A program made the position numbers and the translations under genes. A DNA stretch of 64,000 bases. Source: CAYWVR01 sp964461715. Its GTDB lineage: Bacteria; Planctomycetota; Phycisphaerae; FEN-1346. The stretch covers positions 62,001 through 126,000 of the forward strand of contig CAYWVR010000002.1 of NCBI GenBank assembly GCA_964461715.1. Direction: 5' to 3'. The first letter of the stretch is position 1. Each line of letters opens with the position of its first letter. Shown here one piece after another: positions 50,914-60,058 of this stretch. The notes below the pieces were generated by a model. It saw only the letters and a program-made list of their open reading frames with translations, was not told where the DNA came from and searched no databases.

Positions 50914-52482
50914 ATGCCGGAACTCGTGGATAAGACGCCAACCGAGGTCCCGCCCGGGGCCGCGGCCGCCAAGCCCGCCGGGGGCGTGAGCAGCCGGGAG
51001 CTGACCCGTTCGGCCGGCCGCGGGGCCCTGTGGCAGTTCGCCGGCGCGGGATGGATGACGCTTGTCCAGCTCGGATCAAGCGCGGTTCTGGCACGCGTGC
51101 TCTTCCCGGAGGACTTCGGCCTCTTGGGAATGGCCCTTTTGGGCCACGCCCTGATCCGGCGGCTCGGGACCCTGGGGACGACGGCGGGCCTCATCGCGAA
51201 GGTGGACGTGACGGAGGACGACCTCTCGACCGCCTTCTGGACGACGTTCGCCGTGCAGGGGGCGCTCTTCGGGGTCGCGGTGGCGGCGGCGCCGCTGGCG
51301 GCCCTCTTCTTCGACACACCGGAGGTCACGTGGGTGATGCGGGCCGTGGCCTTGACGTTCGTGCTGACGGCGCTGGGGGCCGTGCCGGGCGCGATCCTGC
51401 GGAAAAAGCTTCGTTTCGGGGCCCTGAAGATCATCGAGTGCGGCGGCGCGATGCTCCAGGCGGGCCTGGCCATCCTTTTCGCGGTGGTCTACGACATGAA
51501 CTACTGGGCCTTGGTGGCCGGGATGCTGATCTCGGAGGCGTGCCAGGGGGTGGCGACGCTCATCCTGGCCCGGTGGCGGCCGAGCCTGAGGTTCCGGCGG
51601 GAGAGCTTCCGGTACATGTTCCGCTTCGGCTACAACGAGTTCGGCTCGGAGCTGGCGGGGTATTTCCACCACAACATCGACTATCTGCTGGTGGGCCGGC
51701 TACTGGGGCCGGCGCTGCTGGGCCTCTATGAGTTCGCCTACCGCATACCGCACATGATCGTGAACCGGCTGGCGATGCCCGTCGGCCGGGTGCTCTTCCC
51801 GTCGCTGGCGAAGATCCAGTCCGACAACGCGAGGCTGGCGAAGGGCTACACGAAGTGCGCCCAGTACGTCTCGATCGCCGTCTTTCCGCTGATGACGGGG
51901 TTGGCGGTGCTGGCGCGGCCGACCGTGCTCGTCCTCTGGGGCGAGAAGTGGGTAGACGCCATTCTTCCGCTGCAGATCCTGTGCGGCAGCGCCGCGGTGC
52001 GGTCGGCCCTTTCAGGAGTCGGCACAATCTTCCTCTGCAAGAACCGCCCGGACATCCCCCTCAAGTTCAGCCTGGCGACGCTGGCGTTCACCTTTGCGGC
52101 CGTGGCCACCCTGGGTTACTTCTTCGGGATGGTGGGCGTGGCGACAGGCATGCTGGTATCCCTGGCCCCGTACGTGATCTACCTTGGGCTGGCCTTCCGG
52201 ATGGTCGATACACCGGTGCGGCAGTTCTTCGCCGCCCTGGGCCCGGTCGTGCTGTGCGCGGCGGTCTGCGGCCTGGCGGCGTGGGGGACGATGCGCCTGG
52301 TGTGCCTCGCGGAAGGGCCGGATTACGTGATTCTGCTGGCCGCGGTGCCGGCGGGCGCGGCGGCCTACGCGGCCGGCATGCGCCTGCTGTATCCGAAGCT
52401 GGTGGCGGACGTGTGGGAGACGGCGCGCGTCGTCCTCGGACGCCGATCGAGCGAAGCCGTGGCGGAGGAACAAGCGCCGTGA
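50914..52482 (+). CDS. Wzx-type lipid-linked oligosaccharide flippase
   Basis: A 522-residue MATE/MVF-type polysaccharide transporter with about 12-14 helices. The start (SAGRGALWQFAGAGWMTLVQ, VLARVLFPEDFGLLGMALLG) is typical of the RfbX/MOP branch of Wzx flippases. NIDYLLVGRLLGPALLGLYEFAYRI and PVGRVLFPSLAKIQ are further family blocks. It moves the undecaprenyl-linked repeat to the outer face of the inner membrane, where the O-antigen ligase/polymerase product of the 58688 gene may act. A cytosolic Pro/Ala-rich N-terminal tail of about 25 residues is extra. It starts 13 bp after the second amidotransferase. Confidence 0.92.
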   Translation: MPELVDKTPTEVPPGAAAAKPAGGVSSRELTRSAGRGALWQFAGAGWMTLVQLGSSAVLARVLFPEDFGLLGMALLGHALIRRLGTLGTTAGLIAKVDVTEDDLSTAFWTTFAVQGALFGVAVAAAPLAALFFDTPEVTWVMRAVALTFVLTALGAVPGAILRKKLRFGALKIIECGGAMLQAGLAILFAVVYDMNYWALVAGMLISEACQGVATLILARWRPSLRFRRESFRYMFRFGYNEFGSELAGYFHHNIDYLLVGRLLGPALLGLYEFAYRIPHMIVNRLAMPVGRVLFPSLAKIQSDNARLAKGYTKCAQYVSIAVFPLMTGLAVLARPTVLVLWGEKWVDAILPLQILCGSAAVRSALSGVGTIFLCKNRPDIPLKFSLATLAFTFAAVATLGYFFGMVGVATGMLVSLAPYVIYLGLAFRMVDTPVRQFFAALGPVVLCAAVCGLAAWGTMRLVCLAEGPDYVILLAAVPAGAAAYAAGMRLLYPKLVADVWETARVVLGRRSSEAVAEEQAP

Positions 52483-52549
52483 TGCGCGCACAGACCACGG
52501 TCCCGAGTTTCCCGGCGGCCAAGGACGACCGCGCGCGAGGTGGCCAGGC

Positions 52550-53929
52550 ATGACGCCACGCGTCTCATCCCGAGACGACGTCCGACGTCGCCGCCCCAAG
52601 GGTGCGCGCCCTCATGTCTGCATGTTCGTCAACAACCCGGGCCTGCGGGACCCGCGCGTGACGCGTGAGGCCGAGGTCGCGGTCGAGGCGGGATTCGACG
52701 TGACGGTCGTCGCCTGCCAGAACCACGACGAGGACGGTCCGACGCGCGTCCTCCAGCGGGGCGTGGAGTTCCTGCGGCCCAAGGTCGGGTCCAGCCGTCT
52801 GGCCGGGGCCTTGAGGCACGTCCTCGGCCTCCGCCGGACGTTCTCCGCATCGCCGGCCGCGCCCCGCGAGGCGTCTCCGTCCGCAGACGCGTCGGCGACG
52901 GCCGCGGAAAAGGCAAGGCCCAGTCTGATGCGTCGCCTGCACGGATGGGGATGGGGATGGCGGCGGACGCTGGTCAGCCTCGGCCAACGGATTCGTCTCG
53001 GCCTTGCCGTGTCGGCCGACGCCTACCATGCGCACGACTGCGACACCCTTCCGATCGCGTGGCTCTGCGCGCGCCTGCGCGGGAAACCCTTCATCTACGA
53101 CTCGCACGAACTCTGGGTCGATTGGAAACGGATGCGCGGGGCCGGCCGATGGCGCCTCGCACTTTGGAGGGCGCTCGAAGCGACCTTCTGCCGGCAGAGC
53201 GCCCTATGCGTGACGGTCAGCGAGGGACTGGCGGAGATTCTGCGGCGCGAACTGGGCTTGAGGCGACTGGCCGTGGTCCGGAACTGCGCCCGGCGGCCGC
53301 GGGCGCTCCCGACGGACACCCACCTCGCCGGCCGCGCCCAGGTCCGGGCGGAGCTGGGCCTCGGGCCCGACGCGCCGGTCACGATCTATCAGGGCGGCCT
53401 GTGGCCCTACCGGGGACTGGAGACGCTGATCCGTGCCGCGACGCACGTGCCGAAGGTCTCGGTCCTCATCGTCGGCCCGATCACACCGTACGCGGAGTCG
53501 CTCCGCGCCCTGTCGATCGAGCACCGTGCGGCCAACGTCCGCTTCCTGGGCCACCAGCCGGAGGAGCGGCGGTCGGCGCTGATGGGCGCGGCCGACCTGG
53601 GAGTCGTCCTGATCCAGGACGGAGGGTTGTCGTACCGGCACTCCTTTGCCAACAAGAACGGCGAGTACTTCGCGCACGGCCTTCCGGTCCTGGCGTCGGA
53701 CCTGCCGGAGCATCGTCGGGTGCTGATGCGTGTGGGCGCAGCCCTGCTCGCCGACCCGGAGTCGGCGTCCGACGTGGCGGCCAAGATACAGGCATTCTTC
53801 AGGATGACGAAAGCCCAGCGGCGCGGGCTCGCCGCCCTCGCCCGGTCCTTTGTGGACCGGGAGCTGAACATGGACGTGCAGTTCCGCCCCGTCCTAGACT
53901 TCTATCTGGCCCTCGGGCGGAACCGGTGA
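52550..53929 (+). CDS. GT4 glycosyltransferase, twin A of a shared-N-terminus pair
   Basis: A 459-residue GT-B glycosyltransferase. The N-terminal domain (about residues 22-200) has VCMFVNNPGLRDPRVTREAE, HDCDTLPIAWLCARLRGKP and YDSHELWVDWKR. The C-terminal donor domain has IYQGGLWPYRGLETLI, VSVLIVGPITPYAESL, and NKNGEYFAHGLPVLASDLPE with the nucleotide-binding glutamate. The DNA from 52616 to 53130 is almost identical to that of the next gene, while the C-terminal halves are only related. GT-B N-domains usually bind the acceptor and C-domains the donor, so the twins probably act on similar acceptors with different donor details. The ATG lies 67 bp after the flippase stop. Confidence 0.9.
   Translation: MTPRVSSRDDVRRRRPKGARPHVCMFVNNPGLRDPRVTREAEVAVEAGFDVTVVACQNHDEDGPTRVLQRGVEFLRPKVGSSRLAGALRHVLGLRRTFSASPAAPREASPSADASATAAEKARPSLMRRLHGWGWGWRRTLVSLGQRIRLGLAVSADAYHAHDCDTLPIAWLCARLRGKPFIYDSHELWVDWKRMRGAGRWRLALWRALEATFCRQSALCVTVSEGLAEILRRELGLRRLAVVRNCARRPRALPTDTHLAGRAQVRAELGLGPDAPVTIYQGGLWPYRGLETLIRAATHVPKVSVLIVGPITPYAESLRALSIEHRAANVRFLGHQPEERRSALMGAADLGVVLIQDGGLSYRHSFANKNGEYFAHGLPVLASDLPEHRRVLMRVGAALLADPESASDVAAKIQAFFRMTKAQRRGLAALARSFVDRELNMDVQFRPVLDFYLALGRNR
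52616..53130 (+). repeat. 515-bp direct repeat, copy 1 (GT4 N-terminal domain)
   Basis: Base-for-base comparison with 54004-54518 (offset 1388) shows only two differences, at 52660 (G to A) and 53110 (A to G). Both fall in third codon positions and leave the protein unchanged. Identity ends sharply at both edges. Confidence 0.95.
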
Positions 53930-53934
53930 CGGAC

Positions 53935-55308
53935 ATGACCTCGAGTCGCTCAACATGCCGCGACACCGTCGTGGAGGCGATCGCCCGCCCCGCGCGCGTG
54001 CGCGTCTGCATGTTCGTCAACAACCCGGGCCTGCGGGACCCGCGCGTAACGCGTGAGGCCGAGGTCGCGGTCGAGGCGGGATTCGACGTGACGGTCGTCG
54101 CCTGCCAGAACCACGACGAGGACGGTCCGACGCGCGTCCTCCAGCGGGGCGTGGAGTTCCTGCGGCCCAAGGTCGGGTCCAGCCGTCTGGCCGGGGCCTT
54201 GAGGCACGTCCTCGGCCTCCGCCGGACGTTCTCCGCATCGCCGGCCGCGCCCCGCGAGGCGTCTCCGTCCGCAGACGCGTCGGCGACGGCCGCGGAAAAG
54301 GCAAGGCCCAGTCTGATGCGTCGCCTGCACGGATGGGGATGGGGATGGCGGCGGACGCTGGTCAGCCTCGGCCAACGGATTCGTCTCGGCCTTGCCGTGT
54401 CGGCCGACGCCTACCATGCGCACGACTGCGACACCCTTCCGATCGCGTGGCTCTGCGCGCGCCTGCGCGGGAAACCCTTCATCTACGACTCGCACGAGCT
54501 CTGGGTCGATTGGAAACGCATGGGCGGCGTGGGTCGCGTACCCGTCGCCCTCTGGGAGATGGCCGAGCGGGCGTTCGTCCGGCAGGCCGCCGCGTGCGTG
54601 ACGGTCAGCGAGGACATGGCGGCGTTGCTGAAGCGCCGCCATAGCCTCGGCTGCATGCTCGTCGTCCGGAACTGTCCCCGCCGAGGGACCTCGGAAGCGA
54701 CCGTGCCGCGCGACGTCGCCCGCCGGGCGTGCGGCATCGAGAACGGCCAGCGGATCGTCCTCTACCAGGGCGGCCTTTGGGCGAACCGCGGACTCGACGT
54801 CCTGGTCGAGAGCGCCCGGCACGTCCCGGAGGTGGACGTTCTGCTCGTGGGGCGGCTCAATTCGTACGGGGCCGGGCTCCAGCAGATCCGTCGCGACCTG
54901 GGCTGCCGCAACGTCCGTTTCCTGGGCCACAGGGACGAGGCCGAGCGCAACGCCTTGATGGCCGCGGCGGACCTGGGCGTCGTCCTGACGCAGGACCGCT
55001 CGCTCTCATATCGGCTGACCCTGTCAAACAAGATCTTCGAGTACTTCGCGAACGGGCTGCCCGTGCTGGCGTCGGACCTGCCGCCCCACCGGCGGATTGA
55101 GGCGCAGACGGGCGCCTGCCGGCTCACGAATCCGGAGGACGCGGTGATTCTGGCCGAGGACATCCGCCGCTTCTTCTCGATGGACGAAACCGGTCGGCGC
55201 CGGATGGGCGAGCGGGCCCGCCGCGCCGCCCTCGACCAACTCAACATGGAACGCCAGATGACCCCGCTCCTCGAACTCTACCGCGGCGTCGCGCGGATCG
55301 GGCGATAG
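53935..55308 (+). CDS. GT4 glycosyltransferase, twin B of a shared-N-terminus pair
   Basis: A 457-residue GT-B enzyme. After a unique leader (about 20 residues) it repeats the N-terminal domain of twin A residue for residue to YDSHELWVDWKRM. It then diverges: GGVGRVPVALWEMAERAFVR, LYQGGLWANRGLDVLVESAR, VDVLLVGRLNSYGAGLQQI and NKIFEYFANGLPVLASDLPP. The start is uncertain. ATG 53935 is used here; GTG 53926 would overlap the upstream stop (GTGA). It is followed 9 bp later by a GT2 gene. Coupled expression with twin A is likely. Confidence 0.9.
   Translation: MTSSRSTCRDTVVEAIARPARVRVCMFVNNPGLRDPRVTREAEVAVEAGFDVTVVACQNHDEDGPTRVLQRGVEFLRPKVGSSRLAGALRHVLGLRRTFSASPAAPREASPSADASATAAEKARPSLMRRLHGWGWGWRRTLVSLGQRIRLGLAVSADAYHAHDCDTLPIAWLCARLRGKPFIYDSHELWVDWKRMGGVGRVPVALWEMAERAFVRQAAACVTVSEDMAALLKRRHSLGCMLVVRNCPRRGTSEATVPRDVARRACGIENGQRIVLYQGGLWANRGLDVLVESARHVPEVDVLLVGRLNSYGAGLQQIRRDLGCRNVRFLGHRDEAERNALMAAADLGVVLTQDRSLSYRLTLSNKIFEYFANGLPVLASDLPPHRRIEAQTGACRLTNPEDAVILAEDIRRFFSMDETGRRRMGERARRAALDQLNMERQMTPLLELYRGVARIGR
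54004..54518 (+). repeat. 515-bp direct repeat, copy 2 (GT4 N-terminal domain)
   Basis: Second copy of the repeat at 52616-53130, placed in the same codon frame of the next gene. The sharp boundaries inside two otherwise diverged genes point to recent gene conversion or domain duplication rather than whole-gene duplication. Confidence 0.95.
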
Positions 55309-55317
55309 GAGAGCGTC

Positions 55318-56295
55318 GTGCCTGAATCCCGACCGGAAACCTCCCGGCTGACCCTCGCCGCGGTTATCCCCGTCTACAACCAGCGGGAGACCGTGTGTGC
55401 GGCCATCGACAGCGTCCTGGCTCAGACGCGGCCGGCCGACGAGATCATCGTCGTCGACGACGGGTCGACGGACGGGTCGGGGGACCTGGTGGCCCGCCAG
55501 TACGGCGACCGCGTCCGCCTCATCCGCCAGGAGAACCGCGGCGCGGGCGGAGCCTTCAACACCGGCATCCGCGCCGGCTCCACCGACCTCATCTCGCTCC
55601 TCGGCGCCGACGACGGATGGATGCCCGACCGGCTCGAGAAACAGGTCGCCTTTATGGAGGCCCATCCCGACTGCATGCTCAGCTTCACGGCCGCCGAGCT
55701 TCGCGACGAGATCAACGACCGCGTCCTTCTCGAGAACACCGAGATCGACAAGGAGCGGTACGTCACCCGGTACTTCTTCCGCGACGAGAACCTTCCCGCC
55801 GGCAACGGCGTCATGGTGCGGCGGGAGGTGTTCGAGGAGCTCGGGTACTTCGACGAATCGCTCCGCCGGTGCCAGGACACGGACATGTGGCTGCGGATCA
55901 TGATCCGCTACGGCTTCGAGCACATCCCCGAGCCGCTCGTCTGGGTCCACCGGGGGCAGCATCGCACGATGACGGACCACTCGAAAGGCTTCCGGTACCA
56001 CGAGGTGTATTACGCGAAGCACCGGTACACCTTTGGTCGCGGGTGGCGCGGCCAGGCCATCTGGCGGGCCGGATACGGCGCGGCCCTGCGGTTCCACGCC
56101 ATCTGGTACTTCCGCCAGAAGAAGGGCGGCCTCGCGATGCGCGAGCTCATGAAGGCCGTCCTCGTCTGGCCCTTCTTCAACCCGACGTGGGTGGTGCGGG
56201 CGGCTTCCGAGTACCTCCTCGGCACCGCCGCCTACGATCATGTCGTCTCCCGGGTCAAACGGTTCCCCGGACTGCGTCCCGAGGCGAGGGGATAG
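55318..56295 (+). CDS. GT2 glycosyltransferase
   Basis: A 325-residue GT-A family 2 enzyme: AAVIPVYNQRETVCAAIDSV, IIVVDDGSTDGSGDL with the nucleotide-binding Asp pair, and NRGAGGAFNTGI. ISLLGADDGWMPDRL carries the metal-binding DxD-like ADDGW, and CQDTDMWLRIMIRYGF includes the likely catalytic Asp. The C-terminal ~90 residues are basic and aromatic and may contact the membrane. It probably adds one sugar to the repeat unit. GTG is the start with AGGAG upstream. It is part of the run of transferases after the flippase. Confidence 0.9.
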   Translation: MPESRPETSRLTLAAVIPVYNQRETVCAAIDSVLAQTRPADEIIVVDDGSTDGSGDLVARQYGDRVRLIRQENRGAGGAFNTGIRAGSTDLISLLGADDGWMPDRLEKQVAFMEAHPDCMLSFTAAELRDEINDRVLLENTEIDKERYVTRYFFRDENLPAGNGVMVRREVFEELGYFDESLRRCQDTDMWLRIMIRYGFEHIPEPLVWVHRGQHRTMTDHSKGFRYHEVYYAKHRYTFGRGWRGQAIWRAGYGAALRFHAIWYFRQKKGGLAMRELMKAVLVWPFFNPTWVVRAASEYLLGTAAYDHVVSRVKRFPGLRPEARG

Positions 56296-56299
56296 GGCC

Positions 56300-57499
56300 G
56301 TGAGAGTCGCCCTTCTATCCGGACCGGCCGTCAGCGCCCGCCACGGGTCGGGCGTCCAGATCCTGCGCCTCTTCGAGGGCGCCCGGGACGACGTCCGACA
56401 CCTGTACTGGCGGGGCACCGCCGGGCCGGAGAGCGACCTGCCCCACGCCCACTACCTCAAGACGCTGCCCGGCCTGAAGCGGCTTCGCGGCGGGCGACTG
56501 ATGGATCTTGCGGAGCGGGCCCTAGGGGTGGCGTGGTGGGACGGAGACCGGGTCAACGCCGCCAAGCTCGAGCGGCTGCTCCGAGACCGCGGGTGGGGTT
56601 GCGATGTCGCCTACGTCTGTGTCGCGCGCGAAACCGAGGCCCGCGAGGCCCTCTCCATCCTCGACGTCCTCGACCGACCCTACGTGGTCCACCTGATGGA
56701 CCTCTGCCACGACGAGGGCCTCGACCCGGAGCGGATGCCCGGCTACCGGCGGCTGCTCGGGGAGGCGGCAACGGTCTTCGCGGCGAGCGCGCCGATGGCC
56801 GAACAGGCCCGGAAGGTGCGGGCCGACAACGTCCGGGCGGTCGCGCTCGCGAAGACGGTCGGCGGGCGGGCGTCGCCGCCGCCCGATGCCGACGGTCGGA
56901 CGCGCCTTATTCTCCTCGGCAGCCTGGGAAGCGCCGACAACCCGGCCCTCGCCCTTCTGGACGAGGCCTGGCCGGCGCTTGAGCGACGGGTGCCCGGATT
57001 CGAGTGCCTCTACATGGGCCAGCATGTCCACCTGCTACCGTCCCGCCTGCGCGAACGCGTGACGTGCCCCGGGCGGCTCGACCTGGAGACCTTCGAGCGG
57101 AAGCTCCTGACGGGCCATCTCGCGTATCTGCCCTCGCCGCGCGCGATGGATTGCTACGGGCGCTTTGCGCCGGTGGCCCGAATCGTCGATTACTTCATGG
57201 CGGGCCTGCCCGTTCTGTATTCGATCGCGAAGGGCTCGGCGCCCGAGGGGCTGCTCCGCGAGATGGCCCCCGCGACGGCCCGCGTAGATTCCCCCTCGGG
57301 GCTGGTCGACGCGGCGGCGCGGCTGGCAGCGCCCGCGGCGTGGCAAGCCGCCGGCGACCGGGTCCGCGCCTACGCCGAGACGCACTTCGACCTGGCGCGC
57401 CTGAGAGACGAGGTCATGACGGCGATCGAGCAGGCCACCTCGGCTCCGCGGGGCGCAGGTGCCGAACCGTCCCGAGAGGACGTTCATGCGAAACGGTGA
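56300..57499 (+). CDS. GT-B glycosyltransferase-like protein
   Basis: A 399-residue protein with GT-B layout. The N-domain begins VALLSGPAVSARHGSGVQIL, and VVHLMDLCHDEGLDPERM lies in the middle. The C-domain has LILLGSLGSADNPALALL, ECLYMGQHVHLLP, HLAYLPSPRAMDCYGRFAPV and RIVDYFMAGLPVLYS. The classic EX7E donor motif is not clear, so it is a diverged member. GTG 56300 starts four bases after the GT2 stop, with TAGGG just upstream. Its end overlaps the next gene by 14 bp. Confidence 0.78.
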   Translation: MRVALLSGPAVSARHGSGVQILRLFEGARDDVRHLYWRGTAGPESDLPHAHYLKTLPGLKRLRGGRLMDLAERALGVAWWDGDRVNAAKLERLLRDRGWGCDVAYVCVARETEAREALSILDVLDRPYVVHLMDLCHDEGLDPERMPGYRRLLGEAATVFAASAPMAEQARKVRADNVRAVALAKTVGGRASPPPDADGRTRLILLGSLGSADNPALALLDEAWPALERRVPGFECLYMGQHVHLLPSRLRERVTCPGRLDLETFERKLLTGHLAYLPSPRAMDCYGRFAPVARIVDYFMAGLPVLYSIAKGSAPEGLLREMAPATARVDSPSGLVDAAARLAAPAAWQAAGDRVRAYAETHFDLARLRDEVMTAIEQATSAPRGAGAEPSREDVHAKR

Positions 57500-58700
57500 G
57501 CCGCGATACCTTCTGCTCTCGGAGCAGTATCTGCCCTTGAAGGGCGGGCACATCGTCCTCATGCACGAACTGGCGAAACGGATCGGCGGCGTGACGGTGG
57601 TGACGGCGGCAGCGCCGGAACGCCCGGCGACCGAGACCATCGACGGCGTCGAGGTGCGGCGGGTGGACCTCGACCGCCGGGCGTACCTCCGACCGGAGTC
57701 CCTGGCCCTGTACGCGAACCTCTTCATCCAGACGGCCCGGCTGGCGAAGCGGGTACGGCCGGCGGCCTTGCTGGCCGCCCGGGTCCTGCCGGAGGGGCTC
57801 ATCGCGACGGCCGTGGGCCGCCTCCGAGACCTGCCCGCGCTGATCTTCGCGCACGGCGAGGAGATCACGCCGTGGCTGCCCGGCCTCGATCGCGCCTCCT
57901 CCCGCCGCATGACCTCCCGCATCAAGGGCCGGTGCGTATGGCACGCGTATCGCGGGGCCGCCCGCATCATCGCCAACAGCCGCTTCACACGCGACCTCCT
58001 GGCCCGCGGCGGGCTGCCGAAGAAGCGCATCCGCATCGTCCATCCCGGCACCGACCCGGAGCGATTCCGTCCCGGCCTGCCGGACGGCGGGACGGCCGCG
58101 AGGCTCGGCCTCGAAGACAAGCGAGTGCTTTTGACCGTGGGCCGGGTGACGTGGCGAAAGGGCCAGGACACGGTCGTCCGGGCCCTGCCGACGATCCTCG
58201 AGACGGTCCCCGACACCGTCTACGCGGTGGCGGGAACGGGCCCGATGGAGGACGACCTCCGCCGCCTGGCGCGCGAGTGCGGCGTCGGGGACCACGTCCG
58301 ATTGCTCGGCGAAGTGTCCGATGAGGACCTGCTCGGGCTCTACCACCTGGCCGACGTGTTCGTCATGGCGGGAAGGGTGTCCGAGGGGACCCGGGACGTC
58401 GAAGGCTTCGGCATCGTCTTCCTGGAAGCCGGGGCCTGCGGGGTGCCGGTGATCGCGGGCCAGGCCGGCGGGGTCGGCGACGCCGTCGTCAACGGTCAAA
58501 CGGGTCTGCGGGTGGACGGACGCGACCCCGACGCCGTGGCGGAGGCCTGCCGGCGGCTGCTGACGGATGCCGGGCTGGCCCGCCGCATGGGCGAGGCCGG
58601 CCGGCGCCGGGCGGTCGAGGAGTTCTCGTGGGACCGGGTTGCGGAACAGGCCCGGCAGGTGCTTGAAGAAGCGTCAGGAGACCGGCGATGCCTCCTCTGA
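57486..58700 (+). CDS. GT4 glycosyltransferase
   Basis: A 404-residue GT4 enzyme with complete motifs. The N-domain is YLLLSEQYLPLKGGHIVLMH, whose Gly-Gly binds the acceptor/phosphate region. FAHGEEITPWLPG lies mid-protein, then IIANSRFTRDLL and VHPGTDPERFRPG. The donor domain has LLTVGRVTWRKGQDTVVRAL and the EX7E block EGFGIVFLEAGACGVPVIAG. The PimB/mannosyltransferase-like style suggests a hexose donor, but the exact sugar cannot be read. The ATG at 57486 lies within the previous gene's last codons, with GAGAGGA upstream; its own stop overlaps the ligase start by 13 bp. Confidence 0.9.
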   Translation: MRNGEPRYLLLSEQYLPLKGGHIVLMHELAKRIGGVTVVTAAAPERPATETIDGVEVRRVDLDRRAYLRPESLALYANLFIQTARLAKRVRPAALLAARVLPEGLIATAVGRLRDLPALIFAHGEEITPWLPGLDRASSRRMTSRIKGRCVWHAYRGAARIIANSRFTRDLLARGGLPKKRIRIVHPGTDPERFRPGLPDGGTAARLGLEDKRVLLTVGRVTWRKGQDTVVRALPTILETVPDTVYAVAGTGPMEDDLRRLARECGVGDHVRLLGEVSDEDLLGLYHLADVFVMAGRVSEGTRDVEGFGIVFLEAGACGVPVIAGQAGGVGDAVVNGQTGLRVDGRDPDAVAEACRRLLTDAGLARRMGEAGRRRAVEEFSWDRVAEQARQVLEEASGDRRCLL

Positions 58701-60058
58701 AGACCTTGCTGTTCCTGGCCGGTTTTGTGGCGGCCACCGTCGGGTGTCTCTGGTTCCCGCTGGCGGGGGTCCTGGGATACGTCCTGCACTACAGCATCGG
58801 ACCGGAACGCCAGTGGTGGGAGGCCCCGATCAGCCACCTCCACCTGCGCTACTCGTTCACGCTGGCAGCCGCCACGGCCATCGGTTTGCTGCTCCACCAT
58901 CGCAAGCTCCGTTGGGGCGACCGGCTCCTGACGAAGCAGGAAGTCCTGATGCTCGTGTTCCTGGGCGTGGTGTGGCTCACGTTCCTGATGGGCGACACGA
59001 CGCGGGAGTCAAGCGCGGTCGTGGATCACCCCTCCATGAAGGTCACAAAAGTTTTTATCTTCACGCTCATGTTAACACACATCGTGACGAGGCAACAAGA
59101 CCTGAACCTCCTGTTCTGGGCCTTCACCAGCGGCGCTTTGATCCTCGGTCTCCAGGCTTACTACACGCCGCGGTACATGTTCATGCAAGGGCGGCTCGAG
59201 ACGATCGGCGGCCCGGACTTCGCCGAGGCCAACAGCCTGGCGGCGTACCTGGCGGCCCTGCTGCCGATCATCGGCGTCCAGTTCATGCGGAGCCGCTGGC
59301 CGGCCCGCATCGCGTGCCTGGCGGCGGGGGGGCTCGCCTGCAACGCCATCATCCTGACCCGAAGCCGCGGGGCGATCGTCGCGCTGGCCGCCGGGGGAAT
59401 CGCGGCCCTCTTCATGGCCCCGAAACGGTACCGCGCAGCGGTGGCCGTCGGGCTGGTCGTGGCTCTGGTCGGGTTCGTGTATCTCGGCGACGTCGGCTTC
59501 ATGGGCCGCATGAGCACGCTGAACTCCCCCGCGGGCGAACTCGACGAGTCCGCCCAGAGCCGCATCGCCATCTGGCGGGGAGGCCTGAAGATGATCGCGG
59601 CCCACCCGCTGGGCGTCGGGCCGGGCAACTTCCTCCAGACCATCGGCCACTACGCGCCGAACCACGCGAATCGCGACGCACACAGCACGCTCATCCGCTG
59701 CGCCGCCGAGCTGGGCTTGGTGGGGCTCATCGTGCTCATCGTGCTGATCGTCAACGCCTTCCGCGTCTTGCGCAACACCCACGCCCGTCTCGTGCGCCAC
59801 CGGTCCAAGGCCGACGCCCCCCTCCTCCTCTACACGTACGCCGCCATGTTGGCCCTGATCATCTACCTGATATGCGGCTTCTTCGGCTCGTTCGTGTACA
59901 TCGAGGTCTTCTGGTGGCTGCTCGCGCTGCCCGTGTGCCTGAGCCGCGCCGTCGAGAACGCGGTCGCGCAGCCCTTGGAGGAGGGTGCGCCGAGCCGCAA
60001 ACGCGCCGTCTCCCGCACGCGAAGCCGGACGCCCCGACCGCAAGTGGAGGTCACGTGA
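58688..60058 (+). CDS. O-antigen ligase/polymerase, exosortase associated
   Basis: A 456-residue polytopic membrane protein with about 10-11 helices, of the Wzy_C/WaaL superfamily and close to the exosortase-A-associated O-glycosylation ligase type. Landmarks are LHYSIGPERQWWEAP near the N-terminus, GGPDFAEANSLAAYLAALLP, LTRSRGAIVALAAGG and the periplasmic loop GVGPGNFLQTI. RDAHSTLIRCAAELGLVG carries the catalytic-region histidine. It would join or polymerise lipid-linked repeats outside the inner membrane after flipping. The C-terminal tail is basic. It overlaps both neighbours, marking tight coupling. Confidence 0.9.
   Translation: MPPLKTLLFLAGFVAATVGCLWFPLAGVLGYVLHYSIGPERQWWEAPISHLHLRYSFTLAAATAIGLLLHHRKLRWGDRLLTKQEVLMLVFLGVVWLTFLMGDTTRESSAVVDHPSMKVTKVFIFTLMLTHIVTRQQDLNLLFWAFTSGALILGLQAYYTPRYMFMQGRLETIGGPDFAEANSLAAYLAALLPIIGVQFMRSRWPARIACLAAGGLACNAIILTRSRGAIVALAAGGIAALFMAPKRYRAAVAVGLVVALVGFVYLGDVGFMGRMSTLNSPAGELDESAQSRIAIWRGGLKMIAAHPLGVGPGNFLQTIGHYAPNHANRDAHSTLIRCAAELGLVGLIVLIVLIVNAFRVLRNTHARLVRHRSKADAPLLLYTYAAMLALIIYLICGFFGSFVYIEVFWWLLALPVCLSRAVENAVAQPLEEGAPSRKRAVSRTRSRTPRPQVEVT

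Noticed and set aside
52616..54518. Assembly artefact as the explanation for the 515-bp repeat
   Set aside because: Both copies have unique flanks and distinct, intact C-terminal domains, and they differ at two silent positions. An artefact cannot be fully excluded without reads.
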